From assembly GCA_020632915.1 (NCBI GenBank), contig JACKEP010000013.1:105534-169533 (forward strand): a stretch of 64,000 nt of DNA. The letters are read 5' to 3'. A program made the translations under genes and the position numbers. Of this stretch, positions 1 to 10,305 are shown in pieces. The notes under the pieces are model-generated. The model did not search any database. It saw only the letters and a list, made by a program, of their open reading frames with translations, and was not told the DNA's origin. Position 1 is the first letter of the stretch; every line of letters starts with the position of its first letter. Origin of the DNA: Alphaproteobacteria bacterium (GTDB lineage: Bacteria; Myxococcota_A; UBA796; GCA-2862545).

Positions 1-195
1 GGTGAACACCACGCCGGAAGGCCTGGCCCCGACCAGCGCGGCGACCTGCTCCCGCGCGCGCTCCAGCGCGCCCATCGCCGCCTGCCCTGCCGCGTGGGCC
101 GAGGACGGGTTCGTCGGGCGCTCCAGCCACGGCAGCATCATCGCCCGGACCTCGGGCAGCAGCGGCGAGGTGGCGTTGTGGTCGAGGTAGATCAC
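1..195 (-). CDS. Cysteine desulfurase (class V aminotransferase), N-terminal part only
   Basis: The reading frame runs off the left edge, so only the first 65 residues are visible. They carry the class V aminotransferase opening YLDHNATSPL (residues 3-12) and NPSSAHAAG (29-37), the hallmark of NifS/IscS cysteine desulfurases. These are PLP enzymes that take sulfur from cysteine for Fe-S clusters and thiolated tRNA. The start is GTG at 195, which overlaps the ComEA-like stop as GTGA, so translation is probably coupled. The PLP lysine and the active cysteine lie outside the window, so IscS, NifS and other class V enzymes cannot be separated. Confidence 0.85.
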   Translation of the reverse strand, partial: MIYLDHNATSPLLPEVRAMMLPWLERPTNPSSAHAAGQAAMGALERAREQVAALVGARPSGVVFT

Positions 196-938
196 GGCGC
201 GCTCCCGGCGACGGCATGGGCGCGGAGCTTGTCGACCAGCGCGGGGCCCACCCCCGAGACGCGGTCGAGGTCGTCGAGCGTGGCGAACCGTCCCCGCGAT
301 GCGCGGTCGTCGACGATCCGCTGCGCCAGCACGGGGCCCACGCCCGGCAGCGACTCGAGGGCGACGGCGTCGGCGAGGTTGACGTCGACCGGCGGACGCG
401 GTCCGATGCTGCCCACCGTGAGGAACGGCGTGACCTCGTCGAGGCGGTCGCCCCCCAGCCCGGACACGCGCGCGAGCTCGTCGAGGGTGTGGAACGGCCC
501 GCGGGCGTCGCGATCCGCGACGATCGCCTCGGCGAGCCGCGCCCCGAGACCGGGCACGGCGGCGAGGGCGTCGGCCCCGTTGACGTTGACGTCGACCGGC
601 AGGGCCACCAGCAGGGGCTGCCCGGTGGGCACCACCCGCACGCCGTCCGGGCTGACCCACACGCCGTCGCCGGCGAACAGCGGCGTCTCGGGCACGCCGT
701 CGGCGATGCCGCCAGCTGCCTCCACGGCGGCGGCGAGCGTGGGCGGGTCGACGAGGTAGGTGCCGGGGGCTGCGACCTGACCCGACACCTCCACCAGCAG
801 GCCGCGCGCGGGGTGCGGCGTCCACCACGCGCGCGCGAGCAGCACGGTGGCGATCACCAGGAACAAGAGCACGAGGCCGAGGACGCCACGCTCCTCGGTG
901 GCGGCCGGCTCCCGGCGGAGGTGGACGCGGTCAGCCAC
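192..938 (-). CDS. ComEA-like membrane-anchored helix-hairpin-helix protein
   Basis: A protein of 248 residues. One membrane segment lies near residues 19-38, then an SLBB-like region (about 46-95, with VEVSGQVAAPGTY), then two helix-hairpin-helix units (about 113-165 and 183-245) with the repeated pattern VDVN followed by PGLG or PGVG. ComEA proteins bind double-stranded DNA outside the inner membrane during natural transformation. Most have one tandem HhH module, so two modules make this a longer variant. No other competence gene is visible nearby. It sits between tsaE (8-base overlap) and the cysteine desulfurase (4-base overlap), so it looks like part of a housekeeping operon. A role in DNA uptake is inference. 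Confidence 0.8.
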   Translation of the reverse strand: MADRVHLRREPAATEERGVLGLVLLFLVIATVLLARAWWTPHPARGLLVEVSGQVAAPGTYLVDPPTLAAAVEAAGGIADGVPETPLFAGDGVWVSPDGVRVVPTGQPLLVALPVDVNVNGADALAAVPGLGARLAEAIVADRDARGPFHTLDELARVSGLGGDRLDEVTPFLTVGSIGPRPPVDVNLADAVALESLPGVGPVLAQRIVDDRASRGRFATLDDLDRVSGVGPALVDKLRAHAVAGSAP

Positions 939-1401
939 GGAGCGCCGCTCCCCACGCCACGTGCCGCGCCCCGAACGCTCGCCACGTGGCCACGCGCCCG
1001 CGCCCGTCGGGGGCGTGGGCGAGCGTCAGCTCCAGGCGCTCGTCGGGGAGCGCCTCGGGGTGCTTGTCGGCCCACTCCACCACCGTGACGCCGATCACGC
1101 CGATCACGTCGTCGAGCCCGGTCTGCACGAGGTCGGCGGGGTCGTCGAGGCGGTACAGGTCGGCGTGGAACAGCGGGAGGCGCCCGCTGTCGTGCTCGGC
1201 GAGCAGCAGGAACGTGGGCGACTGGACGGGGCCGCTCACCCCCAACGCCGCAGCGAGGCCCTGGGTCAGCAGCGTCTTGCCCGCGCCGAGGTCGCCCTGC
1301 AGCGCGAGCACGGCCCCGGGGAACGCGGCGCGGCCGAGCGCTGCGCCCAGGGCGTGCGTGGCGTCGGGATCGGGCAGGTGAAGCGTCGGGTGCGTGTCCA
1401 T
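931..1401 (-). CDS. tsaE: tRNA t6A biosynthesis ATPase TsaE
   Basis: A 156-residue P-loop protein of normal TsaE length. The Walker A motif GDLGAGKT is at residues 36-43, SPTF follows around 62-65, then HADLYRL and VVEWADK. TsaE works with TsaB and TsaD to load threonylcarbamoyl onto A37 of ANN-decoding tRNAs. TsaB, TsaC and TsaD are not in the window. The gene starts with ATG about 40 bases after the Nnr stop and overlaps the ComEA-like gene by 8 bases. Confidence 0.93.
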   Translation of the reverse strand: MDTHPTLHLPDPDATHALGAALGRAAFPGAVLALQGDLGAGKTLLTQGLAAALGVSGPVQSPTFLLLAEHDSGRLPLFHADLYRLDDPADLVQTGLDDVIGVIGVTVVEWADKHPEALPDERLELTLAHAPDGRGRVATWRAFGARHVAWGAALRG

Positions 1402-1441
1402 CGTGACCGGATGCCGCCGGGCGGGGCCGACGTCAAGGAAG

Positions 1442-2944
1442 TCAGGCGCCGCTGCTGTCGAGCAGCGTCTCGACGGCGTCGGGGACGGCGGCGGCCACGT
1501 CGCTCGCCGTCCAGCCCTGGCTGCGACGGGCCGCCAACCGCTCCCCCGCCTGTCCGTGCACCCACGCGCCCAGGCGCGCGGCGTCCCACGCAGACACCCC
1601 GCGGGCGAGCAACGCGCCGATCACGCCCGTGAGCACATCGCCCGAGCCGGCGGTGGCGAGGACGGCGTCGCCGGTCGGGTTGATGCTCACGGGGACGCCG
1701 GCGCGCGCCACGAGCGTCCGCGGCCCCTTGAGCAAGGCGACGTCGCCGCGATCGGCGAGGCTCCGCACGGCTCCGAACCGGTCGGCCTGCACCTCGACCG
1801 TGGCGCGGTCCAGCCAGCGGGCGGCCTCCCCGGGGTGTGGGGTGATCACCCGCGGCGCCGCGCCTGCGCCGTGCGCCGCCACCAGGCCGTCGGCGTCGGC
1901 CACCATCGGCAGACCCGCCTCGTGCCACAGGCCCTGCAGCGTGTCGACGACGTGCTGGGCCAAGGGCCCACCACCCCCAAGGCCCGGTCCGAACGCCACG
2001 GCCGTCGCCCCGTCGAGCGCCAGCGGCGCACCGTCGTAGCGGTCGCCCGGGCCCACGACACGCACCATCACCTCGGGCGGCAGCGCCCCGAGCCGCGGAA
2101 GCACCCCCTCCGCCACCGCGAGCGTGACCAACCCGGCGCCGGCAGCGAGCGCGCCACGGCACGCCAGGACGGCCGCCCCGGCCATCGCGGTCGACCCCGC
2201 CAGGACGAGCAGGTGTCCCGACCGGTGCTTGTGGTCGCCGGCGGCACGTCGAGGCCAGCAGGGCGCCAGATCGGCGGCGTCGGGCACCTCGGCGGTGCGG
2301 CGCCGCGGATCGAGGCCGATGTCGACGACCACGATCGCACCGCACAGGGCCGGGCCCTGGCCGGTGTACATGCCGGGACGGGCGCCGCCGAACGTCACCG
2401 TGAGGTCGGCGGGCGCGCACAGCGCGTCCTCGCCCCCCAGGACCACGCCGGTGTCGGCGTCGAGACCGCTCGGCACATCCACTGCGACGCGAGGCCCGGG
2501 GTGCTGGACCAACCAACGCACCAGGTCGGCGTACGCCCCGGTGAGGGGGCGGTGCAGCCCGGTTCCGAACAGCGCATCGACGGCGATCGCCCCCACGCCG
2601 ACGTCGAGGTCGGTGACGGTCGCGAGCTCGGTGACGCCGGCGCGCAGGGCCGCGCGCCGCTGGATGCCCGCGTCGCCGGGCGAGGTGTCGGACGTGGACA
2701 CCACGACGACGGGCAGGCCCCACGTGGCGAGCCACCGGGCCAGGCCGTAGCCGTCCCCACCGTTCTGACCGGGCCCGCACAGCACGACGATCCCGCGCGC
2801 GGCGGCGTCGGGCCAGCGCTCGACGAGCGCCATCGCGACGCCGCGGCTCGCCGTCTCCATGAGCGCGATGCCCGGCAGGCCCAGGCCGTCGATGACCGCC
2901 CGATCCGCAGCGCGCACGGCGGCGACGTCGTAGACCGGCCTCAT
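1442..2944 (-). CDS. nnr: Bifunctional NAD(P)HX epimerase/dehydratase
   Basis: A fused 500-residue repair enzyme for hydrated NAD(P)H. The N-terminal half is the YjeF_N/NnrE epimerase, with GPGQNGGDG at 57-65 and DVPSGLDADTG further on. The C-terminal half, from about residue 215, is the NnrD dehydratase of the ribokinase-like fold, with ITPHPGEAARWL and the nucleotide-binding NPTGDAVLATAGSGD. It interconverts the R and S epimers and dehydrates the S form using ADP or ATP. The ATG at 2944 gives the conserved N terminus and overlaps the glmM stop as ATGA. Upstream in-frame codons were rejected because they run inside glmM. In deltaproteobacteria nnr often sits beside glmM and tsaE, as here. 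Confidence 0.95.
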   Translation of the reverse strand: MRPVYDVAAVRAADRAVIDGLGLPGIALMETASRGVAMALVERWPDAAARGIVVLCGPGQNGGDGYGLARWLATWGLPVVVVSTSDTSPGDAGIQRRAALRAGVTELATVTDLDVGVGAIAVDALFGTGLHRPLTGAYADLVRWLVQHPGPRVAVDVPSGLDADTGVVLGGEDALCAPADLTVTFGGARPGMYTGQGPALCGAIVVVDIGLDPRRRTAEVPDAADLAPCWPRRAAGDHKHRSGHLLVLAGSTAMAGAAVLACRGALAAGAGLVTLAVAEGVLPRLGALPPEVMVRVVGPGDRYDGAPLALDGATAVAFGPGLGGGGPLAQHVVDTLQGLWHEAGLPMVADADGLVAAHGAGAAPRVITPHPGEAARWLDRATVEVQADRFGAVRSLADRGDVALLKGPRTLVARAGVPVSINPTGDAVLATAGSGDVLTGVIGALLARGVSAWDAARLGAWVHGQAGERLAARRSQGWTASDVAAAVPDAVETLLDSSGA

Positions 2945-4281
2945 CCGAGCGCCTCCTGGCAGGTGCGGGTGAGCGTGGTGCTCCACGAGGCCACGTCGTC
3001 TGCCGACGGTCCCTCGACCAGCACGCGGAGCACGGGCTCCGTGCCAGAATACCGCAGCAACACGCGCCCGCCGCGCAGCCCGGCCTCCGCCGCTGCCACC
3101 TCGGCGCGCACGTCGGGGAGTGCATCGAGCGGGGGGCGACGCGCCACCCGGACCTTCGTCAGCCGGCGGGGCCACGGCGCGAACGGCGCCCACACCGCCG
3201 AGAGCGGGTGGCCGAGGGTGCGTGCGCAGACCAGCGCCGCCAGCCCGGTCGCGAGGCCGTCGCCGCCGGGGAGTGCGGGGTGACCGAGCAGCACGTGACC
3301 ACTCTCCTCGGCGCCGAGGTCCACGCGTCCGTCGCGCAGCAGCGCGGCGAGGTGGCGGTCGCCGACCGGTGTGCGGACCACCTCGACCGACGGGAGCTGG
3401 CCCTCCAGCGCCCACGTCGACATCACGGTGACCGCGAGGCGACGGACACCGCGACCGGCGACGAGCACGGCCGTGAGCGCGTCCCCGGGCACCACCTGCC
3501 CGCGCTCGTCGACCAGCACGCAGCGGTCGGCGTCGCCGTCGACGGCGATGCCCGCGTCCGCGCCGAGACGCCGCACCTGCGCGGCGAGGTGCCGCGGGTG
3601 CTCGCTGCCCACGCCGTCGTTGATGGTCCCCTCGCCCGCGCCGGTCACGTCGACCCGCACCCCGGCGGCCCGCAACCCGTCGAGCGCCGACGCGACCGCC
3701 GATGCGGCGCCGTGGGCGAGGTCGACCACCAGGTGCGTGCCGGCGAGCGACGTCCAGGGCCCGGCCGCCGCGGCCACCGCCGCCCACCAGGTCTCGCGGG
3801 CCGACGACGCCCCGTGGTGCCACCCGTCACCGCGTGCGGTCGACGGCGCCGCACACCGCGTCTCGAGCCAGGCGGTGCGTGCGTCGTCGGGCTTGTGGCC
3901 GCCCGGTCCGAGCACCTTGAAGCCGTTGTCGCCCGCCGGGTTGTGGGAGGCGGTGACCATGACGCCCGTGGCCCCGACGCCGGCGGTGGCGCGCGCCGCG
4001 AGCACCGCGCCCAGGCCGCCGCTCGGGAGCACGCCGGCGTCGACCACGCGCGCCCGTTGCCCCGCGGCCCCTGCGAGGACGGCGTTCGCCAACGACGCGC
4101 CGCTGGGGCGCGTGTCGCGTGCGACCCACACCTCCACACCGGCGTCGGGTGCCGCGGCGTCGCTCGCCCAGGCCGCCGCCGCCGCGCCGACCCGCACAGC
4201 GCCGTCGGGGTCGATCGGCCACACCCCCGAGGGTCCGCGGATCCCGTCGGTGCCGAACGCCACCCCGCGTCCCGCACTCAT
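2941..4281 (-). CDS. glmM: Phosphoglucosamine mutase
   Basis: Converts glucosamine-6-phosphate to glucosamine-1-phosphate for UDP-GlcNAc, hence peptidoglycan and lipopolysaccharide. At 446 residues it has the usual GlmM length. It shows FGTDGIRG near the start, the phosphoserine loop TASHNP at 110-115 (Ser112), the metal loop DGDADR, and the C-terminal phosphate-binding RYSGTEP. The ATG at 4281 overlaps the cdaR stop as ATGA. The neighbours cdaA and cdaR match the conserved cdaA-cdaR-glmM operon of Firmicutes, where CdaR and GlmM modulate cyclase activity. Transfer of that regulation to this organism is inference. Confidence 0.95.
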   Translation of the reverse strand: MSAGRGVAFGTDGIRGPSGVWPIDPDGAVRVGAAAAAWASDAAAPDAGVEVWVARDTRPSGASLANAVLAGAAGQRARVVDAGVLPSGGLGAVLAARATAGVGATGVMVTASHNPAGDNGFKVLGPGGHKPDDARTAWLETRCAAPSTARGDGWHHGASSARETWWAAVAAAAGPWTSLAGTHLVVDLAHGAASAVASALDGLRAAGVRVDVTGAGEGTINDGVGSEHPRHLAAQVRRLGADAGIAVDGDADRCVLVDERGQVVPGDALTAVLVAGRGVRRLAVTVMSTWALEGQLPSVEVVRTPVGDRHLAALLRDGRVDLGAEESGHVLLGHPALPGGDGLATGLAALVCARTLGHPLSAVWAPFAPWPRRLTKVRVARRPPLDALPDVRAEVAAAEAGLRGGRVLLRYSGTEPVLRVLVEGPSADDVASWSTTLTRTCQEALG

Positions 4282-5165
4282 CGCCGCACCAGCTCCACGG
4301 CCGGCGGCGGATCGGCGACCGTCACCTCCTCCGGGTCCGGGACGATGATCTCGTAGCGGGGCGGTCGATCCGCGTCGTAGGTGGCCGTGTAGTGATCGGC
4401 GTCGGCGTCCCGCGGCAGCTCCACCTTGGCGATCACGTGGTCGAGGCGCATGCCGAGCAGGACGTCGCTCGGCCCGACCACCTTGATGGTCAGGCGCTCG
4501 CTGCCCGGCGCGGGCTCGTAGGCGAAGTCGGTGAGCACGACCGGCACGTCCTGGATGGTCTGCTCCCGGGTGAGCGAGGTGATCACGACCTCGGCCTCCC
4601 CGTTCCACGGCTCCACCGTCTCCACACCGCGGGGGAGATCGAGCGCCACGGGCACGGCCCGGGACTCGGACCACCCCGAGATGTCGAAGGGCATCGAGCT
4701 GATCTGGGTGAGGGCGTCCACGATCTCGCGGGGCCCGCTCACCTCGACGACGTCGGGCACCACGCGGGTGACGCTGACGGCGTGGGCCTCGGCCGGCCGC
4801 CCCACGCGCGCTGGCGCGACCGGCACCATGCGTCGCGTGCGCTCGTCGAGCGACACCTCGACCACCTCCGGGCTGTAGGCGACCACGGTGAGGCCACCGG
4901 GCATCCCGTCGATGTCGATGGCGTCGAGGCGGATGGCGTGCCGCCCCACGCCGGCGTCGCGAACGTCGACCACGATGCGGGGCCGCTCGCCCTGGGCGCG
5001 GCGGATCAGGGCCCGCGGCCCCTGCACGATCACGTTGGCGCTGTTGAGCAGTGGCGGCACGCTCACGAGCTCGTCCGGCACGCGGTAGGCGAGGCCCACC
5101 CGCACCGTGCCCGTGTCGGTGGTCTGGCTCTGGACCCAGAACCACGCCGACAGCGCGACGAGCAC
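4278..5165 (-). CDS. cdaR: CdaR-like YbbR-domain protein, regulator of the diadenylate cyclase
   Basis: An N-terminal membrane anchor is followed by tandem YbbR repeats, each with a VxVRGP- or VEVSGP-type motif (GPRALI, GPREIV, GPSDVL). In Firmicutes such proteins bind CdaA and alter c-di-AMP synthesis from outside the membrane. The first usual start codon, GTG at 5165, falls inside the predicted membrane helix. In the same frame, coding-like sequence (VRRVLTW, then DDKATKLLAV, typical of CdaR N termini) continues upstream of it. No ATG, GTG or TTG exists there, but a CTG at 5231 has GGAGG six bases before it. The true protein may therefore be about 317 residues. The coordinates given use the conservative GTG. 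Confidence 0.85.
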   Translation of the reverse strand: MLVALSAWFWVQSQTTDTGTVRVGLAYRVPDELVSVPPLLNSANVIVQGPRALIRRAQGERPRIVVDVRDAGVGRHAIRLDAIDIDGMPGGLTVVAYSPEVVEVSLDERTRRMVPVAPARVGRPAEAHAVSVTRVVPDVVEVSGPREIVDALTQISSMPFDISGWSESRAVPVALDLPRGVETVEPWNGEAEVVITSLTREQTIQDVPVVLTDFAYEPAPGSERLTIKVVGPSDVLLGMRLDHVIAKVELPRDADADHYTATYDADRPPRYEIIVPDPEEVTVADPPPAVELVRR

Positions 5166-5223
5166 CGCCAGCAGCTTGGTGGCCTTGTCGTCGGTGATCC
5201 AGGTCAGGACGCGGCGGACGTGC

Positions 5224-6039
5224 TCAAGCAGGGGCCACCTCCGCCGCCGGGTGGGGCACCTGGCCGAGCGCCTCCTGGAGCTTCTGCCGCAGGTCGTTCG
5301 GGTCGCTGACCGGGTCGACCTTGCCGTCGGTGACCACGGCCACGGTGCCGCGCTCCTCCGACACGAGCAGGCACACCGCGTCGGTGCGCTCGGTCAGGCC
5401 GATGGCGGCCCGGTGGCGCGTGCCGTAGACCTTCGGCAGCCCCTTCGACAGCGAGATCGGCAGGAACACGCCCGCCTTGGCGATGCGACCGTGGCGGATC
5501 ACCACAGCCCCGTCGTGCACCGGGCTGGTCGGGTGGAACAAGGCCTGCAGCAGCTCGGTGGTGACGATGGCGTCGAGCGGGTGGGCGCCCTCGCAGAAAG
5601 GCTCGAGCTCGGCGTTGCGCTGCAGCGCCACCAGCGCGCCGATCCGACGGCTCGCGAGCGCGAACACCGCCTTGATCACCTCCTCGACGAGGTTGGCGTC
5701 GGTGAGGCCCTGCGGGTTGGTGGAGCCGACGAACACCGTGCCGCCGGCCTGGGCGAGCACCCGCCGGATGTCCTCCTGGAACAGGATGATCAGCGCGAGC
5801 ACGGCGTAGACGAACAGGTTGTCGAGCACCCAGTGCAGCGTGGTCAGCCCCAGGGCCGAGCTCAGCAGGTAGACGAAGCCGAGCAGCAGCAGGCCGATGA
5901 GCGACTGGAAGGCCCGCGTGCCGCGGAGCACGCGCAGCACCATGTAGACCGCGGCGGCGAGCAGGCCGACGTCGACCCAGTCGATGACCGACGCGGTGCC
6001 GAGGGGGCTCGTCGCCAGCCAGTCCCACCACTCACGCAT
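5224..6039 (-). CDS. cdaA: Diadenylate cyclase, c-di-AMP synthase
   Basis: Makes c-di-AMP from two ATP. It has 271 residues with three membrane helices (about 22-38, 43-65 and 71-87) and a cytosolic DAC domain. Both catalytic motifs are present: DGA at 176-178 and RHR at 208-210. The length and layout match CdaA (DacA) rather than DisA. The start is the ATG at 6039, which overlaps the folP end by 8 bases; a longer in-frame start lies inside folP and was rejected. The gene sits directly upstream of cdaR and glmM, as in Gram-positive bacteria. c-di-AMP usually controls potassium and osmotic balance and cell-wall state; no target gene is obvious next to it. Confidence 0.95.
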   Translation of the reverse strand: MREWWDWLATSPLGTASVIDWVDVGLLAAAVYMVLRVLRGTRAFQSLIGLLLLGFVYLLSSALGLTTLHWVLDNLFVYAVLALIILFQEDIRRVLAQAGGTVFVGSTNPQGLTDANLVEEVIKAVFALASRRIGALVALQRNAELEPFCEGAHPLDAIVTTELLQALFHPTSPVHDGAVVIRHGRIAKAGVFLPISLSKGLPKVYGTRHRAAIGLTERTDAVCLLVSEERGTVAVVTDGKVDPVSDPNDLRQKLQEALGQVPHPAAEVAPA

Positions 6040-6878
6040 CGACGCACGCCCGGTACACGCGCAACGCCTGTATCGTGGCGGCGACGTCGTGCACGCGCAG
6101 GATGCGGGCACCGTTCGCGACCGCCGCCAGCGCCGCCCCCACCGAGCCGTGCACGCGCGCCGCGGGGTCGGTCACGCCGGTGAGGTCACCGATGAACCGC
6201 TTGCGGCTGGCCCCCACCAGCACCGGATGTCCCAGCGCCAGCAGCCGGCCCAGCCCGGCGATGAGGCGCGGGTTGTCGGCCGAGGTCTTGGCGAAGCCGA
6301 TCCCCGGGTCGAGGATCACCCGCGACGGGTCGACGCCCGCGGCCACCACGCGCTCCACCGCGGCGGCCAGCGACGCGGTCACCTCGCCCACGAGGTCGTC
6401 GTAGGCGGTGTCGTGCTGCATCGTACGCGGCGTGCCACGCAGGTGCATCAGCACGAGCCACGCCTGCGCCCGCGCCACCAGCGGCGCCATCTGCGGGTCG
6501 GCGGCCGCGGTGACGTCGTTGACGACCGTGGCGCCCGCCGCGAGCGCCTCCCCCGCCACCTCAGCCTTGGACGTGTCCACCGACAGCACGGCGTCCGGCA
6601 GCCGCGCGCGCAGGCCGGCGATCACCGGCACCACCCGTGCGCACTCCACAGCCGCCGGGACCGGCTCGGCGCCAGGACGGGTGGACTCCCCGCCGACGTC
6701 GAGCCAGTCGGCCCCTTCGCCCCACAGGCGCACGCCGTGGGCGATGGCGGCGTCGGTGTGCGCGTGACGACCGCCGTCGCTGAACGAGTCGGGCGTCACG
6801 TTGACGATGCCCATCACCAGGGGCCCGTCCGGACCGAGGCGACGGGAGCCGGGCAGCGCGCCGCGCGCCGCCGCCCGG

Positions 6879-6886
<8 letters not shown>
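6032..6886 (-). CDS. folP: Dihydropteroate synthase
   Basis: Joins para-aminobenzoate to dihydropterin pyrophosphate in folate synthesis. The 284-residue TIM barrel shows the signature VNVTPDSFSDGG, then GGESTRPGA, SVDTSKAEVA, NDVTAAADP, LMHLRGTPRTMQ and DPGIGFAKT, in the usual order. The final GASRKRFIG and the arginine-rich loop are also present, so the enzyme looks intact. The start is ATG 6886, overlapping the ftsH stop by 8 bases. ftsH-folP is a common gene pair in many bacteria. Confidence 0.95.
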
Positions 6887-8716
<1,830 letters not shown>

Positions 8717-8720
<4 letters not shown>

Positions 8721-9733
8721 CGGTCGGGGACCCCGTGGGCACCGGAAGTCACGGTGCCGTCCCGACACCTGCGCTCCCGAATCGCTTCCGTATCCGGACC
8801 GGGCCGTGACGGCAGCCCGTCCGCGCCCGCGTCCGCGCATTGCATACGCACCTCGTCCGCGTCGACCACCACGCTGACGCAGGGTGACAGGAACACCTGA
8901 CCCCGCCCACGACGCGCAGCGCCGAGGATGGCGTCGAGGTGGGCGCTGGTGGCGTCGGGTGCGCGGACGAGCAACGCGCGCCGCACCAACGGCTCGGGGG
9001 CCGAGGCCACCCAGGCGGTCGTCAACGGACCGGTGCCGGCTGCCTCCTCGGCGAGCCCGGTGAGCAGGGCGTCGTCGGCCGCGGCGTGGCCGGCGCCGCG
9101 CGCCAGCGCTGCAGCACTCCCCGGCCGCAGCGCCTCGATCAGGGGGAGCAGCTCGTGGCGCACCCGGCTGCGGAGGTGGTCCGCGCCCAGGTTGCCCGGG
9201 TCGGTGCGCCACACGAGCCCCTCGCTGCACGCCCACTGGTGCAGGGCGTCACGGCCGACGCCGAGCAGCGGGCGGACCACCCGTCCACGCCGCCACGCCA
9301 TCCCGGCCAGCGCCCGCGTGCCGCCCCCCCGCAGCAGGCCAAGCAGCGCCGTCTCGGCCTGATCGTCGCGGTGGTGGGCCAGGGCCACGCGATCGACGTC
9401 GAGGTCGGCGAACACCGCGTACCGCGCGTCGCGGCAGGCCGCCTCCGGCGCGCCCGCACCGAGATGGAGCCGCACCCGCTGCACGGGCAGGTCGAGCGCA
9501 GCGCACTGCGCCACCACCAGGTCGGCGTCCACGGCGCTGTCGTGTCGCGTGCCGTGGTCGACGGTGATGACGCCGAGCACCCCACGGTGGATGCCCGCCG
9601 TGCGGTGGAGCAGGTGCAGCAGCGCCACCGAGTCCACGCCCCCGCTCACCGCCACCGCCACCCGCTGCCCCGGGGACCACAGGCCGCGATCGACGACGGC
9701 CTGGGCCACCACGTGGTGCAGCCCGCGGCTCAC
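8717..9733 (-). CDS. tilS: tRNA(Ile)-lysidine synthase
   Basis: Adds lysine to C34 of the CAU-anticodon isoleucine tRNA, so it is normally essential. The 338-residue N-type ATP-pyrophosphatase has the PP-loop SGGVDS at 30-35, VDHGTRH, and the conserved AHHRDDQAET. The C-terminal part beyond the catalytic domain is shorter than in E. coli TilS (about 430 residues). The start is GTG 9733, overlapping the preceding stop as GTGA; longer in-frame starts lie inside the RNHCP gene and were rejected. Confidence 0.92.
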
Positions 9734-10305
9734 CCCAGCACGCCGCTCGACAGCCGCACCAGCGCCTCCCAGTCGTCGGGGACGTCGGTGTCGGTGACGG
9801 CGCGGTTCCACTTCTCGGCCCGGCACCGGGTGCACTGGTAGTGGATGGCGATCTCGTGTCCGCGGACCTCGACCTCGAACGGGTCCATGCGCCCCCCGCA
9901 GTCGGCCGCGCGGTCGCCGGGCACGTTGTCGACGTGCAGCGACCGCAGGCAGTACGGGCAGTGGTCGCGCGCCGTACGGCCCGCAGCGGGCACGGACCGG
10001 CCGCAGGCCACACACGTGAACGCCTCGTCCATCCGGATCGGGTTGTGGCGCTCCCGCGCCTCGGTCTCCCGGCCCAGCGAGCGGCGCAGCAACCGCTTGC
10101 CGGGCCACCCCACCGCGTCGTCGTCGAGCTCGACGCCGGCCGCGCGGCCCCGCGCCACCAGCGCGGCGCGCAGCGCGGCGTCGCCATGGTCGTCGAGCCA
10201 CTTGCCCAGGCGCTTGAGATCCTTCGGCCCACGGGCTGCCGCCTGCAGCGCCGCGGCCCGCTCGGGGGCCGGCTGGGAGGGGTCCTGCCAGATCGCGTCG
10301 CTCAC
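9730..10305 (-). CDS. RNHCP-domain zinc-binding protein of unknown function
   Basis: A 191-residue protein. Residues 1-85 are helical and charged (PKDLKRLGKWLDDHG). From about residue 95 it carries two zinc-ribbon Cys pairs (CVACG, then HCPYC) and a later CTRCRAEKWN. The stretch DHCPYCLRSLHVDNVPGDR matches the RNHCP domain pattern, here with D in place of N. The biochemical role of RNHCP proteins is not established; zinc or nucleic-acid binding is inference. It overlaps both neighbours by four bases (GTGA with tilS, ATGA with the PPIase gene), so it is probably translated with tilS and may act in RNA metabolism. Confidence 0.75.
   Translation of the reverse strand: MSDAIWQDPSQPAPERAAALQAAARGPKDLKRLGKWLDDHGDAALRAALVARGRAAGVELDDDAVGWPGKRLLRRSLGRETEARERHNPIRMDEAFTCVACGRSVPAAGRTARDHCPYCLRSLHVDNVPGDRAADCGGRMDPFEVEVRGHEIAIHYQCTRCRAEKWNRAVTDTDVPDDWEALVRLSSGVLG

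Noticed and set aside
2945..3823. N-terminal extension of Nnr inside glmM
   Set aside because: The extension is Arg/Gly-rich and lies out of frame across glmM. The ATG at 2944 gives the conserved Nnr start.
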